This document shows, in pieces, positions 63,657 through 64,000 of a stretch of 64,000 nucleotides of DNA. Below the pieces are notes generated by a model. That model searched no databases. It was not told the origin of the DNA and worked only from the letters and a program-made list of their open reading frames with translations. Every line of letters starts with the position of its first letter. Within the stretch, counting starts at the first letter, position 1. Both the position numbers and the translations under genes were made by a program. This DNA comes from Flavobacterium erciyesense. Lineage in GTDB: Bacteria > Bacteroidota > Bacteroidia > Flavobacteriales > Flavobacteriaceae. The stretch covers positions 124,001 to 188,000 of the forward strand of contig NZ_JAGPXB010000003.1 of NCBI RefSeq assembly GCF_018069925.1. Direction: 5' to 3'.

Positions 63657-64000
63657 TATAAATTCCTTAACTGATTGTCTTTTTTATCGTTGCTGATGGT
63701 CCAAAAGAAACCTACAAAGAAAAAACGATCTGCGGTTGGAATGATTTCTCTTCTATTGTAAATTCCAGCACTGTTTGGATTCTTGGCGTATTCATACCCA
63801 AATACATTTTGAGTTCCTAAAATATTTGAGACAGAGAAATATAAAATTTTCTGTGGAGCCAATAAGTACGCCCAATTAAAGCTTAAATTGTTAAAATCTT
63901 TCGTTTTACCGTTCATGAATTTTGTTTCATTGGGATTGTTGTACGGTCGACCTGAACTATAGGAATTCGTAAATCCTATTTGCGATTTCCAGTTTGTAAT
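63656..64000 (-). CDS. TonB-dependent receptor, C-terminal part (5' end outside window)
   Basis: An open frame enters at the right edge and ends with TAG at 63656, giving 114 residues. The alternating pattern (WKSQIGFTNSYSSGRPYNNP, LSFNWAYLLAPQKILYFSVSNILGTQNVFGYEY) and the end RFFFVGFFWTIS before a short polar tail match the last strands of an outer-membrane TonB-dependent receptor. The NILGTQNVFGYEY phrase is common in such receptors. The ligand cannot be inferred. Confidence 0.8.
   Translation of the reverse strand: MTNWKSQIGFTNSYSSGRPYNNPNETKFMNGKTKDFNNLSFNWAYLLAPQKILYFSVSNILGTQNVFGYEYAKNPNSAGIYNRREIIPTADRFFFVGFFWTISNDKKDNQLRNL

Overview
The window is a stretch of an AT-rich chromosome from a member of the Bacteroidota, most likely a Flavobacterium or close relative. 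The evidence is the gene families present (DUF5606, DUF349, OstA-like, 2TM-domain and DUF5672 proteins, a fused CcoN/CcoO oxidase, a lipoprotein superoxide dismutase), the near absence of Shine-Dalgarno sites, and many upstream copies of the flavobacterial -7 motif TAnnTTTG, several with TTG 17-23 bases further upstream. No rRNA, tRNA or CRISPR array was seen. Most genes are housekeeping and closely packed.

Layout. 1-2333: secreted zinc metalloprotease, cut by the window edge. 2550-6507: rluD, a PASTA protein, ddl, coaD and a PhnA-like gene. 6513-7370: a small secreted orphan between two clusters of GCAGT-type repeats. 7375-13254: DEAD-box helicase, M14 peptidase, Nudix hydrolase, pyrE, SRPBCC protein, birA. 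13350-18963: rsfS and ftsH, then an apparent operon of LUD protein, cdsA, psd, acyl-CoA-binding protein and superoxide dismutase. 19039-28696: GH13 amylase, OstA-like protein, aminotransferase, TPR protein, aroE, DUF349 protein. 28840-39954: an anaerobic/microaerobic block of hemN, the cbb3 oxidase cluster with its assembly factors, the copper ATPase ccoI and a Crp/Fnr regulator. 40129-49155: permease, mazG, DUF5606, def, FUSC protein, mqo, ruvX, dapD. 49181-53610: cell-surface glycan genes. 53785-58185: tsaC, an inserted GxxExxY cassette, cca, ctaA and a CDP-alcohol phosphatidyltransferase. 58376-64000: small membrane protein, SUKH protein, a LytR/LytS pair with three 2TM domains, a secreted protein, a tandem-repeat array, and the C-terminus of a TonB-dependent receptor.

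Two observations stand out. First, a 431-bp unit (54358-54788) carries a GxxExxY/PD-(D/E)XK-type gene between perfect 24-bp terminal inverted repeats. Removing it would leave tsaC and cca 17 bases apart, so it looks like a minimal mobile cassette. Second, three near-identical dyads (ATGAYA-N2-TRTCAT) lie upstream of hemN, the cbb3 cluster and the ccoI/fnr divergent pair. In three of the four possible promoter orientations the dyad centre is 36.5 bases from the G of a TTTG -7 element, which suggests one locally encoded Fnr-type regulon.

Several short dispersed repeat families also occupy intergenic spaces: GCAGT-rich repeats, a TAGCCC...GCTCCT element, a 91-bp tandem hairpin repeat and an AAATTCG palindrome. 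All family assignments rest on motifs and recall, not on database searches.
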